A stretch of DNA of 64,000 nucleotides from Reichenbachiella agariperforans (GTDB taxonomy: Bacteria > Bacteroidota > Bacteroidia > Cytophagales > Cyclobacteriaceae): positions 60,282 through 124,281 of the forward strand of contig NZ_FRAA01000002.1 of assembly GCF_900142205.1 (NCBI RefSeq). Reading direction: 5' to 3'. Positions within the stretch are counted from its first letter, which is position 1. Every line of letters begins with the position of its first letter. Both the position numbers and the translations under genes were made by a program. The notes beneath the pieces were generated by a model, which worked only from the letters and a program-made list of their open reading frames with translations, searched no databases and was not told where the DNA came from. Shown in pieces: positions 24,128 to 35,721 of this stretch.

Positions 24128-24526
24128 ATGAAACCAGAAGACCTCAGTCGCGCATGGACGCATCGACAAATCCTCGAACTCAACTTCAACAACAGACTCA
24201 ATTTCTTCCTTTTGTTTCAGTCCATCCTCTTGGCTGCCACTGTCAACGGGATCGGTGACGGCAATGACCACATGATCTTGATGGCTCTCTGTGTGTTTGG
24301 GGGAGTGATCACCGTCATCTGGTGGCTCATCCAATCCAAAGAGCACCACATGCTGGACAAGGTCAAGAATTTCCTCAGAGAAAACGACGAGAGCTACCGC
24401 GAGCGTAGAAAACTCTACGAAAGCTACCTCTCCAAGTTTTCTGTCAATCAACTATTCAGCAGAGTGATCCCTCCTGTACTGACTGTGATTTGGGTTCTGC
24501 TTATCGTGTACTTGGTGGTGAAGTAG
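24128..24526 (+). CDS. Small integral membrane protein
   Basis: 132 residues from the ATG at 24128; the frame starts earlier at 24086 but this start removes a non-membrane tail and fits hydrophobicity better. Three predicted helices: FFLLFQSILLAATVNGI, MILMALCVFGGVITVIWW and a C-terminal VIPPVLTVIWVLLIVYLVV. The segment between the second and third helices is charged and helical. No family is recognised. Confidence 0.65.
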   Translation: MKPEDLSRAWTHRQILELNFNNRLNFFLLFQSILLAATVNGIGDGNDHMILMALCVFGGVITVIWWLIQSKEHHMLDKVKNFLRENDESYRERRKLYESYLSKFSVNQLFSRVIPPVLTVIWVLLIVYLVVK

Positions 24527-24670
24527 TCTGTTCGCCTACTGATCTATTTTTTAATTGGCTTTATTAAATACATGTTATGTGACATAAAACAATATGACAT
24601 ACATTTCGGTTTTGCTTGTTGCAAACTTGCCTTTTGATTAATTTCAAACTCGACATTTTATAAAACCGAC

Positions 24671-25780
24671 ATGAACAACATCAGAAAAATAGGAGCACTC
24701 AGTCTACTCCTGAGTCTCACGATGCTCCATGCCCTTCAGGCACAGGACGAGGAAGATAACAGCGATTTGGGTCTATCCATCAGTGCTTTTGTGGATGCAT
24801 ATTATGCTTATGATTTTGATCGACCGACACAAGGTTATCGTCAGTCGTTTTTCTACAACCACAACCGTCACAACGAATTCAACATCAATCTCGCCCTGAT
24901 CCGAATGGCCGTAGAGAACGATCGCTACCATGCCGTCGTGACATTACAGGGCGGTACCTATGCGCAGGACAACTACAGCCCAGAGCAAGACCTGCTCCAG
25001 CATCTACACGAGGCATACGCAGGCGTAGCTCTCAACGCATCGGGTAGTCTCTGGCTTGATGCAGGGGTGTTTGCTTCCAACTTGGGGTTCGAAAGTGCCG
25101 TATCGATGGACAACTATACACTAACTCGCTCTTTGGTTGCGGAGGAATCGCCTTACTTCCTCTCCGGGGCGAAGTTGACCTACACTCCCTCGGATCAGTG
25201 GCTTTTCATGGCGCTCGTCTCCAACGGGTGGCAGCACATCCAGCGTGTCGATGGCAACAGTCTGCCGGCATTTGGCTCACAGATACAGTATATGCCCAAT
25301 GACAACATTCTCCTCAATTGGAGCACCTTCATCGGGTCGGACGATCCAGACGCGACGCGACGCATGCGCTACTTCAACGACATCTTTGGGACATTCAAAC
25401 TATCCGACAAACTAGACCTCATCGCGGGCATAGATGTGGGATGGCAGCAGACCGCCAAAGAGAGTTCTACTTACGACAGTTGGATCGCTCCGGTAGCGAT
25501 TTTGCACTACCAGATCGATGACCAGTGGGGTTCGGCTGTGCGTGGGGAGTATTTCAACGATGCACAGCAGATCGCTGTGTCGACAGACAGCGGTCTGGGG
25601 TTCAAGACCACCAGCGTCTCTTGGAATCTCGACTACCAGCCTGACCCGAAAGTCATGTGTCGTGTAGAAGGCCGATACTTCAGTAGCCCAAATGACATCT
25701 TCAACAACGGCGAGGTACTCTCTGACAGCAACTTTTTTATCACCGCTTCGCTAGCCGTCAAGCTCAACAAGGATTTCTAA
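24671..25780 (+). CDS. Outer-membrane beta-barrel porin
   Basis: 369 residues with a signal peptide (ending L-Q-A-Q, about 1-24). The rest is amphipathic beta strands: ISAFVDAYYAYDF at the start and a terminal strand ending F-F-I-T-A-S-L-A-V-K-L-N-K-D-F. The FVDAYYAYDF-RQSFFYNHNRHNEFN stretch matches the putative porin family (BBP2/OmpL-like) of Bacteroidota. The transported substrate is unknown. It is alone between the small membrane protein and katG. Confidence 0.8.
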   Translation: MNNIRKIGALSLLLSLTMLHALQAQDEEDNSDLGLSISAFVDAYYAYDFDRPTQGYRQSFFYNHNRHNEFNINLALIRMAVENDRYHAVVTLQGGTYAQDNYSPEQDLLQHLHEAYAGVALNASGSLWLDAGVFASNLGFESAVSMDNYTLTRSLVAEESPYFLSGAKLTYTPSDQWLFMALVSNGWQHIQRVDGNSLPAFGSQIQYMPNDNILLNWSTFIGSDDPDATRRMRYFNDIFGTFKLSDKLDLIAGIDVGWQQTAKESSTYDSWIAPVAILHYQIDDQWGSAVRGEYFNDAQQIAVSTDSGLGFKTTSVSWNLDYQPDPKVMCRVEGRYFSSPNDIFNNGEVLSDSNFFITASLAVKLNKDF

Positions 25781-28404
<2,624 letters not shown>

Positions 28405-28428
28405 GATAGCAGAGTCCTATCCAAGATA

Positions 28429-28466
28429 AAGACGCAGCGTAGGCCGATGGCTTACGGTGCGTTTGT
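28429..28466 (+). terminator. Hairpin terminator after katG
   Basis: Arms acgcagcgtaggcc and ggcttacggtgcgt pair at 12 of 14 positions around a short loop, followed by a T-rich run (tttgtttta). It lies about 25 bp past the katG stop. Confidence 0.6.
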
Positions 28467-28518
28467 TTTATAGACGGACTCCCTCAGTATGTTTCTCATC
28501 TTGTGCAACATGGGGAGA

Positions 28519-28584
28519 CTCCTTGCGCAAGATCAAGCCCCTCCTTGCGCAAGGCCAAGTCCCTCCTTGCGCAAGATGGAGGCT
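28519..28584. repeat. Three tandem 22-bp repeats with TTGCGCAA core
   Basis: Units start at 28519, 28541 and 28563, each opening ctccttgcgcaag. The core ttgcgcaa is itself a palindrome. A decayed version (ttgtgcaac) flanks the array at 28501 and a similar one (gtgcaacc) follows at about 28593. Possible tandem binding site or recent expansion; three units without spacer diversity do not make a CRISPR. Confidence 0.75.
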
Positions 28585-28829
28585 GTCGTAGTGCAACCAT
28601 ATGCTGACAGTAAGCTTACAGGGAATCCAAATACACTCATCTCAAAATTTTAGTTGTCATAGCATCAAAAAAACCTATTCATCCACTCACGAGATGTAAA
28701 GCTGTGTTCGTTTAGCAATTAATCAAAGGCGCCTCTTTGAAAGCCTAAAACGATTACAACAAAGCAAGATATGACTAAAAATATCTGCCATACACGCTAG
28801 AGCTTTGCATAAATCAAAAACAGATCATT

Positions 28830-29693
28830 ATGCAAATATTAGTAACAGGAACTACCGGTAATCTTGGCCGTTCGGTCATTGAAACTTTATTAAAGAATAT
28901 TCCAGCTCAAAACATCTCTGCCTTTGTTCGCGAGGAAGAAAAAATATTAGAGCTAAAAGCAAAAGGAATAAATGTTTTTCGAGGCGATTATGATAATGTG
29001 TCCACTCTTGAAAGTGCAATGGCAAATGTAGATACCGTGCTTTTAATTTCAGCAGGCGATCAAGGCAACCGACTGCAACAACACAGAAATATCATTGATA
29101 CCGCTAAAAAATCAGGTGTTAAAAACATTGCCTACACGAGTAGAGCCATGAAAAATAGAAGCACATTGGCACATCAGTTGATGGAAGAACATTTTCTTAC
29201 GGAAGATTACATCAAAGCAAGCGGGCTAAACTATACCATTTTTAGAAACACCTTGTATATGGATGTACTCCCGCTCTTTGTGGGTAAAAAAGTGTTTGAA
29301 ACGGGCATTTATCAACCTGCAGGAGATGGAAAAGTAGCTTTTGCCTTAAGAAAAGAAATGGGCGAAGCAATGGCTAATGTACTCTCAAATGAAGCTTGTG
29401 AAAACAAAACATACAAATTCACAAACAATGAATCCTATTCGTTTTATGATATTGCCAAAGCTTTGACCACCCTTTCGGGGAAAGAGGTGAATTACCAACC
29501 AGTAGACATTTCTGCTTTTCAAGAAAGAATGAGACCAACAGGAATACCAGCAGCCATGCTCCAAAAAGTAATAGAATTCAACACCGATATAAAAAACGGA
29601 CAAGAAGACGAAACAACCAATGACTTAGAAAACAAACTAGGGCGCAAACCAACCACACTAAAAGAAGGATTAAAAACACTCTTTGGATTATAA
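28830..29693 (+). CDS. NmrA/QorB-type SDR oxidoreductase
   Basis: 287 residues. The dinucleotide motif TGTTGNLGRSVI opens the protein; AFVREEEKI, FRGDYDNVSTLESAM and IAYTSRAMKN follow in family order. Members are NAD(P)H-dependent quinone or aldehyde reductases or redox sensors. It is 16 bp upstream of an AraC regulator and probably co-transcribed. It is paralogous to the SDR at 18782-19630. Confidence 0.85.
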   Translation: MQILVTGTTGNLGRSVIETLLKNIPAQNISAFVREEEKILELKAKGINVFRGDYDNVSTLESAMANVDTVLLISAGDQGNRLQQHRNIIDTAKKSGVKNIAYTSRAMKNRSTLAHQLMEEHFLTEDYIKASGLNYTIFRNTLYMDVLPLFVGKKVFETGIYQPAGDGKVAFALRKEMGEAMANVLSNEACENKTYKFTNNESYSFYDIAKALTTLSGKEVNYQPVDISAFQERMRPTGIPAAMLQKVIEFNTDIKNGQEDETTNDLENKLGRKPTTLKEGLKTLFGL

Positions 29694-29709
29694 ACCGCAA
29701 CTTTGCTTG

Positions 29710-30621
29710 ATGTCAAAACCCTATCATATAAAATCCATCACCGAATACCATAAGGTGATGGGTTTGCCTAAGCCTGAGCACCCACTGATCAGTGTGATAA
29801 AATTTGAGGAAATAAAGCACCATGAGACTAATCCTGTAAATATTACGAATGATTTCTATTCCATCGCTTTAAAAAAGGACTTTAATGCCAAATTAAAGTA
29901 TGGTCAACAGTCCTATGATTTTGATGAAGGAATCCTGCATTTCATGTCCCCTAAGCAAGTACTTTCTTTTGAATTCAGAACGGATGAAGAGTTGAACCAT
30001 AAGGGATGGTTATTGCTAGTACATCCCGATTTTCTTTGGAATACTCCCCTAGCGAAAAAAATAAAAGCCTATGAATTCTTTGACTACAAAATAAACGAGG
30101 CACTGCATTTGTCTGACAAAGAAGAAAAAATGATTGCCGGTGTTATAGATAGTATTGCTCAAGAATACCGAGCCAATATTGACCCTTTTAGCCAAGAGGT
30201 CATCATAGCGCAATTGGCGTTATTACTCACCTACTCCGAACGATTTTACCAGCGCCAATTTATCACACGAAAAATCACCCATCACACACTCTTAACCCAG
30301 TTTGAGGAATTGCTATGTGCTTATTATCATAAAGAAGATTTGATAGAAAAGGGAATTCCAACCGTTCAGTATTTTGCCAATGAACTGAATCTATCTGCCA
30401 ATTATTTAAGTCGCTTGCTAAAAAATCTAACAGGCAAAAGCACCAAGCATTTCATACAAGATAAGGTGATTGATCTGGCAAAAGAAAGGCTGTCGACCAC
30501 TGAGTTGTCCGTCAGTGAAATCGCCTATACATTAGGCTTTGAGCACATACAATCGTTCAGTAAACTATTCAAGCGTAAAACAGACCTTACACCTTCTGAA
30601 TTCAGGCAATCGTTTCACTGA
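29710..30621 (+). CDS. AraC-family transcriptional regulator
   Basis: 303 residues from the ATG at 29710; the TTG at 29683 overlaps the SDR stop and adds nine residues that are not needed. The N-terminal ~170 residues form a cupin-like domain. The C-terminal DNA-binding domain (about 200-300) has YFANELNLSANYLSRLL and ends GFEHIQSFSKLFKRKTDLTPSEFR. Its last 40 residues resemble the fragment in the pseudogene at 17180-17434. It probably regulates the SDR gene in front of it. Confidence 0.88.
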   Translation: MSKPYHIKSITEYHKVMGLPKPEHPLISVIKFEEIKHHETNPVNITNDFYSIALKKDFNAKLKYGQQSYDFDEGILHFMSPKQVLSFEFRTDEELNHKGWLLLVHPDFLWNTPLAKKIKAYEFFDYKINEALHLSDKEEKMIAGVIDSIAQEYRANIDPFSQEVIIAQLALLLTYSERFYQRQFITRKITHHTLLTQFEELLCAYYHKEDLIEKGIPTVQYFANELNLSANYLSRLLKNLTGKSTKHFIQDKVIDLAKERLSTTELSVSEIAYTLGFEHIQSFSKLFKRKTDLTPSEFRQSFH

Positions 30622-30679
30622 AAGTATGACACCACCGCCATGACCTTATCAATCCGCTTGTTACCCCGTGCACTAACAC

Positions 30680-31528
30680 CTAAAACCACTCCTTCAGCAT
30701 ACGGATGTAATTGAATAATTGCAAAACTCCGAAAGATAAAGTGAGGAAGATCACGATAGACCACAGCTTGGAATCGTTGCGATTTTCTTTTGCTACAAGC
30801 GTACTCATGAGGAAATAGAGACCTCCGCCTAGCATGGGCACAAAGTACAGTAGACTTTCTCCTTCACCAAAAAACTGAGCGAAAGTAAGTCTCTCTCCAA
30901 AGAGCTTCACTGCAGTCCAGTGCAGACCAAAAAGTAGCATCTGAAAAATCAATACTCCCAATAGAGGAACAATGCGCTGCTCTAACACCGTCTGTGATAT
31001 GGCTTTTCCATTCTTTTGAGTTTCTTGTGAGAATAGCAAGAGCTGGATAGGCATAAAGGCATGACCGACAAAGCCTAGCCAAAAGTATCGGGTATCAACT
31101 GTCGGCGCAGATACATCGACCGAAAGAGAAAAGAGACTGGAGACGTTGACTGCTATCAGTGCAAGGGAAGTCACCGCTATCATGGGAAAGAATATAAAGC
31201 CCATGATATTGCCTTCCATGCCACGAAAGTAAGTGCGCAAGGTGAATAACGTCACAGCCCAGCCGATGGCAGATAACCACCAATACTTAGGCTGGTAAGC
31301 CTGCCATACATCAAAATCAGCAAGGAGCAGATAGCCTATGCCATAGCTGATCCCCAATACCGCGGTTGTATACACCATAGAGTAGATCACATAGGGTTGG
31401 ATCTTTAGTTTGCTGGTATTGGTACTGTCGGGCGTGAAATAGGAAGGTCCCGAAAAGCAAATAAAAAAAAGAATCAAACCAAAGGGGCTTAGCAAGATGT
31501 TGACCAGGGCTATCGCTACTTCTATCAT
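30680..31528 (-). CDS. Polytopic membrane protein of unknown function
   Basis: 282 residues with about eight hydrophobic segments, for example ILLSPFGLILFFICFSG, VIYSMVYTTAVLGISYGIGYLLL and SLLYFVPMLGGGLYFLMSTLV. No family is recognised. It lies convergent with the AraC gene at 30621, with no clear partner downstream. Confidence 0.7.
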   Translation of the reverse strand: MIEVAIALVNILLSPFGLILFFICFSGPSYFTPDSTNTSKLKIQPYVIYSMVYTTAVLGISYGIGYLLLADFDVWQAYQPKYWWLSAIGWAVTLFTLRTYFRGMEGNIMGFIFFPMIAVTSLALIAVNVSSLFSLSVDVSAPTVDTRYFWLGFVGHAFMPIQLLLFSQETQKNGKAISQTVLEQRIVPLLGVLIFQMLLFGLHWTAVKLFGERLTFAQFFGEGESLLYFVPMLGGGLYFLMSTLVAKENRNDSKLWSIVIFLTLSFGVLQLFNYIRMLKEWF

Positions 31529-31732
31529 AATTTAGGGCATTCAGAGTTCAACCTATTAGTCTCTGAAATGATTAAGTCCACACCTACTTTGATTTCGTAC
31601 ATTTTGCTCAGGTTTGATTTGTATAAACTATTCAATTTCGTTGAAATTATTAAAAAGATAAGACTAAAAACAAACATGCCATTTTAAAGTTCCTTTGCTG
31701 AAAAACAACTAGATAATCATGAAGGAGCCTGA

Positions 31733-32056
31733 CTACTGCGGTTTTATCAAGCGAATCTTGTTTCCAAATCCCCACAAAAGAACAGGGTTAGTTATCAGTA
31801 GCACGATGAATGTTGGGAGATGAATAGGACCGAACATAATATCAAATGTAGCGGGCCACACACCCCAAACTAAAAATGAGCCGAACAGCCCAATAACAAC
31901 TGTCAAAATGATAAATATCAGGAAACTCATCCAGCGAAAGGTATTGGCTCGCATCACTAAAAACGAAAACATAAACGTCATGAGGTAGGTTATAGAACCG
32001 ATATATAATTTGAACACAACTAGCTCCAAAACTGGTATTGGCAATTGTTCTTCCAT
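31733..32056 (-). CDS. Small membrane protein
   Basis: 107 residues with three predicted helices (LVVFKLYIGSITYLMTFMFSFLVM, FLIFIILTVVIGLFGSFLVWG and LPTFIVLLITNPVLLWGFG). It begins directly at the stop of the STAS-like gene upstream (32057), so the two are co-translated. No family is recognised. Confidence 0.65.
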   Translation of the reverse strand: MEEQLPIPVLELVVFKLYIGSITYLMTFMFSFLVMRANTFRWMSFLIFIILTVVIGLFGSFLVWGVWPATFDIMFGPIHLPTFIVLLITNPVLLWGFGNKIRLIKPQ

Positions 32057-32407
32057 CTACAACAGTGCCAGCGCCTCTTCCATAGTAGAAACCTCTAGCG
32101 CCTCATAACCTGCAGCTGAGCCCGTGCGGTTAAACTGCATTTTGACCACAGGGTTGTCAGTCACTCGAATAACTTTGGTGACACCTATTCCTAACACAAA
32201 TGCTTGGGCACGCTTGATTTCTTGTGCCCCTTGGGGTGAAGCAGGTTTCATGCGAGAGATATCATTGATTACCACAAAACCAGGCCTCAATTTTTTCGCT
32301 TCAGAAATGCACAAATCAGCTCCTTCTATTAGCTCTTGGTCTGTCAAAAAGCCCTCTAGTATCAATACTAGTAAGTTCTTTTTCTCATCAGCTTTAATAT
32401 CATACAT
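32057..32407 (-). CDS. SpoIIAA/STAS-like protein
   Basis: 116 residues resembling the STAS-like SpoIIAA fold: short beta strands with a central FVVINDISRMKP strand, then KRAQAFVLGIGVTKVIRVTDNP. Such single-domain proteins act in signalling or partner switching. It lies between another STAS-like gene and the small membrane protein, in the same orientation. Confidence 0.55.
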   Translation of the reverse strand: MYDIKADEKKNLLVLILEGFLTDQELIEGADLCISEAKKLRPGFVVINDISRMKPASPQGAQEIKRAQAFVLGIGVTKVIRVTDNPVVKMQFNRTGSAAGYEALEVSTMEEALALL

Positions 32408-32485
32408 GGTATTTGGACATATTAACTATAGTAATGTTACTATATATCCTATCGACAAACAATGAATACGCCTGTATTTATTTGT

Positions 32486-32857
32486 TCATTTCTCTCCCAT
32501 ATGCACAAGATAAAGCCACTCTTTGGCGTCCTCTACAGTATCAAAGAGTTCTGCCTTTCGCCCTGTGAATTTGATCATGGTTCGTGCGATCAGTTTAGTC
32601 ATAGAGGTTAGTCCCACGGCTGCCGTACCTTTGACATAGGGTGCATTAGATTTTCCAACTCTCTTTATCTCATCGATAAAAGCGGAGTTGATTTTGATCC
32701 CTTCGACATTTATTAGAGAATAAACTGATTTGGGAGGATACTGACTGATCACATCGACAGCTTCTTGTAACACTTCGAATCCTTCTTCTTTGGCGAGACC
32801 AGACAGATTGGTATAGATGATACTAATATCCTTGTAGGAGATGATTTCGACACTCAT
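32486..32857 (-). CDS. STAS-like protein
   Basis: 123 residues with a VEIISYKDISIIYTNLSGL start, then SVYSLINVEGIKIN and TAAVGLTSMTKLIARTMIKFTGRKAELFDTVEDAKEWL. This ordering of strands matches the SpoIIAA/STAS-like set of small proteins, and it is similar in size and arrangement to the next gene. It probably heads a three-gene unit 32857 to 31733. Confidence 0.55.
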   Translation of the reverse strand: MSVEIISYKDISIIYTNLSGLAKEEGFEVLQEAVDVISQYPPKSVYSLINVEGIKINSAFIDEIKRVGKSNAPYVKGTAAVGLTSMTKLIARTMIKFTGRKAELFDTVEDAKEWLYLVHMGEK

Positions 32858-33009
32858 GCTTATGATAGTTTAGGTAGATTCTACATAAGTTCCTCTACTT
32901 TTAGTGCTTCTCCAAATTTTTCATGCAAAAAACCACCATTACATAACATCACAAGGTGTAGTACATCACAGTACAGTCATACAAATCTCTATGAGCTTGA
33001 ATCTACACG

Positions 33010-34566
33010 TCAGCTAGTTCTAAAAAATCCTCCACGGTTTTCGTCCCTTTTCAGCGACTGCTGAATAATGAGATAAGACACCGTGATCAAATTTCTCAAC
33101 TCAGACAACTGAGGGGATATTTTGGACTTTTTGTAAAGTTCCTCCGTTTCGTCATAGAGCAGCTTCAGGCGTTTATTGGCCCGATCTAGACGCTGGGTAG
33201 AACGGATAATCCCGACATAGTTGGACATGATCGCTTGCACCTCCTTGCGGTTATGCGTGATCAAAATCAGCTCCTTGGGATCTGTCGTTCCTTTGTCACT
33301 CCAATCACGTGGGGTAGGCATATAAGTGATTTGATCGAAAATATCCAAAGACTTTTGGTAACTGCGATGCGCATATACGATCGCTTCTAGGAGTGAATTA
33401 GATGCCAATCGGTTGGCGCCATGAAGCCCTGTACACGCTGACTCTCCCACCACAAACAAGTTGCCCACACATGACAACCCTGAATGATCCACCTCTATAC
33501 CTCCACAGAGATAATGCGCCGCTGGCACGACTGGAATCATATCATGTTCTATATCTATGCCTATGCTGCGGCACTTATTGGTAATGTTAGGAAAATGCTT
33601 CTCAAACTCTTCTATGTCTAGATGTCTACAGTCGAGATATACATATTCATCTCCAGATCGCTTCAGTTCTGCATCGATAGCGCGAGACACGATATCGCGA
33701 GAGGCTAACTCCTGACGCTCGTCATAGTGCTGCATGAACGACTCTCCATTCTTATCACGCAACATGCCTCCAAATCCACGAACTGCCTCTGAGATCAAAA
33801 AAGTCTGTCCTTTTCGCTCAGGTTCATAGAGCGCCGTAGGATGAAACTGGACAAATTCCATGTGACTAACCTTTGCTTTGGCACGGTAGGCCATCGCCAC
33901 ACCATCGCCTGTTGCTACCTTGGGATTGGTTGTGTTTTGGTAGACATGTCCTATTCCTCCACTGGCGAGCATAGTGATTTTCGAGGTAAAACTCTCAATG
34001 CTCTTGGTCTTCTCGTTGAGCACATAAGCACCAAAGCAAGTACGTGACTTACCTGCTGCCCCTTCGTCGAGATGATGCTCCGTGATCAGATCCATCGCAA
34101 AATGATGCGGTAGTATCTCTACATTTTTACAACGGTGTACTTGCTCAAGGAGTGCTCTCTGGATTTCATATCCAGTAATGTCTTTGTGATGAAGAATCCG
34201 ATTCGCTGAGTGCCCCCCTTCTTTGCCTAAATCATACTTACCGTGCTTCCCTTTATCAAACTTCGTCCCCCATGCGATAAGCTCTTTGAGCCGAACAGGC
34301 GCCTCCCTGACGACAAACTCCACCACTGCCTCATCGCACAGGCCATCTCCCGCGATCAAGGTATCTTTGATATGCTGATCGTAGGAGTCTAACACCTTGT
34401 CCATCACTACCGCCATACCACCTTGGGCATATTTGGTATTGGACTCACTCTCGTAGGATTTGGTAATCATAGCCAAGCGCTTATCTGGGCACTCTTTGGC
34501 TATTTTTAAGGCATAGGTTAACCCTGCTATTCCTGATCCTATGACCAAGTAATCGTAATGTGGCAT
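33010..34566 (-). CDS. nadB: L-aspartate oxidase
   Basis: 518 residues; E. coli NadB has 540. The FAD-binding motif YLVIGSGIAGLTYAL opens the protein. The substrate region has FHPTALYEPE, the arginine in LASRDIVSRAID and the H-R-rich segment QKSLKRDENRGGFFR at the end. It oxidises L-aspartate to iminoaspartate with fumarate or oxygen as acceptor, the first step of NAD synthesis from aspartate. It is 6 bp behind nadA, so the pair forms one transcript with a shared promoter at 35575-35605. Confidence 0.97.
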   Translation of the reverse strand: MPHYDYLVIGSGIAGLTYALKIAKECPDKRLAMITKSYESESNTKYAQGGMAVVMDKVLDSYDQHIKDTLIAGDGLCDEAVVEFVVREAPVRLKELIAWGTKFDKGKHGKYDLGKEGGHSANRILHHKDITGYEIQRALLEQVHRCKNVEILPHHFAMDLITEHHLDEGAAGKSRTCFGAYVLNEKTKSIESFTSKITMLASGGIGHVYQNTTNPKVATGDGVAMAYRAKAKVSHMEFVQFHPTALYEPERKGQTFLISEAVRGFGGMLRDKNGESFMQHYDERQELASRDIVSRAIDAELKRSGDEYVYLDCRHLDIEEFEKHFPNITNKCRSIGIDIEHDMIPVVPAAHYLCGGIEVDHSGLSCVGNLFVVGESACTGLHGANRLASNSLLEAIVYAHRSYQKSLDIFDQITYMPTPRDWSDKGTTDPKELILITHNRKEVQAIMSNYVGIIRSTQRLDRANKRLKLLYDETEELYKKSKISPQLSELRNLITVSYLIIQQSLKRDENRGGFFRTS

Positions 34567-34572
34567 GAAGAT

Positions 34573-35532
34573 CTATTTAGATAAGTCAAGCATTCTCTCT
34601 AATGGCACGAGCGCCTTTTTGCGGATATCCTCTGGCACATCGACTTCTGGCAACTCATTCTTGAGGCAAGCGTAAAGCTTCTCTAGGGTATTCATTTTCA
34701 TGTAATGACATTCGCTACATGCACAGGTGTTGTCATCTTTGGCAGGTGCAGCGATCAGTTTTTTATGTGGGACACGCTTTTGCATTTCGTGCAGAATCCC
34801 AGCCTCTGTAGCAATGATAAACTCCTCCGAATCGTCCTCCTGCACAAAATTGAGCAGCTTTTCTGTAGAGCCTACAAAGGCTGAAATACGAAGGATATTC
34901 TGTGTAGATTCTGGATGCGCAATGAACTTAGCTTTAGGGTGTTCCTTGTGCAAGTCGAGTATCTTATCCATCGCAAAAGCCTCATGCACCATACACGCCC
35001 CGTCCCACAGCAGTAGATCTCTACCCGTCTGATGAATCAAATACTCTCCTAGGTTTCTATCTGGAGCACAAATAATCTTCTGATCCTTAGGGATAGAATT
35101 GATAATATCGACCGCATTGGACGAGGTACAGATGATGTCACTCATCGCTTTGATCTCCGCAGTACAGTTGATGTACGTCACCACAATATGATCAGGGTGA
35201 GCATCCACAAATTCCTTGAACGGGCCAGGCTGTGCAGAATCTGCAAGTGAACAACCTGCATTGACATCTGGTAAAATCACCTTTTTGTTTGGGTTGATAA
35301 TTTTAGCCGTCTCCGCCATGAAATGTACTCCGGCAAATACGATAATATCAGCATCCGTCTCCGCTGCTTTTCTCGATAGTCCTAGGCTATCTCCCACATA
35401 GTCCGCTAAGTCCTGAATGTCTGCTTCTTGGTAATAATGAGCCAACAACACGGCATTCTTCTCTTTCTTCAATCGAAGAATTTCCTCCATGTATTCCTTT
35501 CTTGTCTTGGGGATATCAATCACATGCTCCAT
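34573..35532 (-). CDS. nadA: Quinolinate synthase
   Basis: 319 residues. It joins iminoaspartate to dihydroxyacetone phosphate to form quinolinate, using a [4Fe-4S] cluster. The cluster cysteines are C94 ([10 protein letters not shown]), C180 ([10 protein letters not shown]) and one of the C-terminal group CACSECHYM (270-275). [13 protein letters not shown] and ICTSSNAVD are further conserved motifs. It is the first gene of the nadA-nadB operon. Confidence 0.97.
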   Translation of the reverse strand: MEHVIDIPKTRKEYMEEILRLKKEKNAVLLAHYYQEADIQDLADYVGDSLGLSRKAAETDADIIVFAGVHFMAETAKIINPNKKVILPDVNAGCSLADSAQPGPFKEFVDAHPDHIVVTYINCTAEIKAMSDIICTSSNAVDIINSIPKDQKIICAPDRNLGEYLIHQTGRDLLLWDGACMVHEAFAMDKILDLHKEHPKAKFIAHPESTQNILRISAFVGSTEKLLNFVQEDDSEEFIIATEAGILHEMQKRVPHKKLIAAPAKDDNTCACSECHYMKMNTLEKLYACLKNELPEVDVPEDIRKKALVPLERMLDLSK

Positions 35533-35574
35533 ATCTATATTTTCAAAGGTTCTTCACCCTCTTGTACGCAAGCG

Positions 35575-35605
35575 CAAAAGTAACCGATGGACCATTGAGG
35601 ACAAA
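35575..35605 (-). promoter_or_regulatory. Bacteroidota-type promoter of nadAB
   Basis: On the minus strand a -33 TTTG (35602-35605), an exact 19-base spacer and a -7 TACTTTTG (35575-35582) match the phylum consensus TTTG-N19-TAnnTTTG. The inferred start near 35568 leaves a leader of about 36 bases before the nadA ATG at 35532. Confidence 0.75.
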
Positions 35606-35721
35606 AAAAGCAATTAAGTATGTGTGCATTCTTAGTGTTTTGATAACAAAATAAATTGGATCAGTCCAGATACAATGATTATCTTCATCGCCTAATTGCC
35701 AATACCTATTACTAAACATCG

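Larger units (their letters stand above)
28405..28829. other. Intergenic region with tandem repeats
   Basis: 425 bp. Holds the katG terminator, a 22-bp tandem repeat (28519-28584), and the AT-rich leader of the SDR gene. No credible ORF was found. Confidence 0.5.

Noticed and set aside
28519-28584. CRISPR array
   Set aside because: The units are contiguous with no unique spacers, only three copies, and no cas genes.
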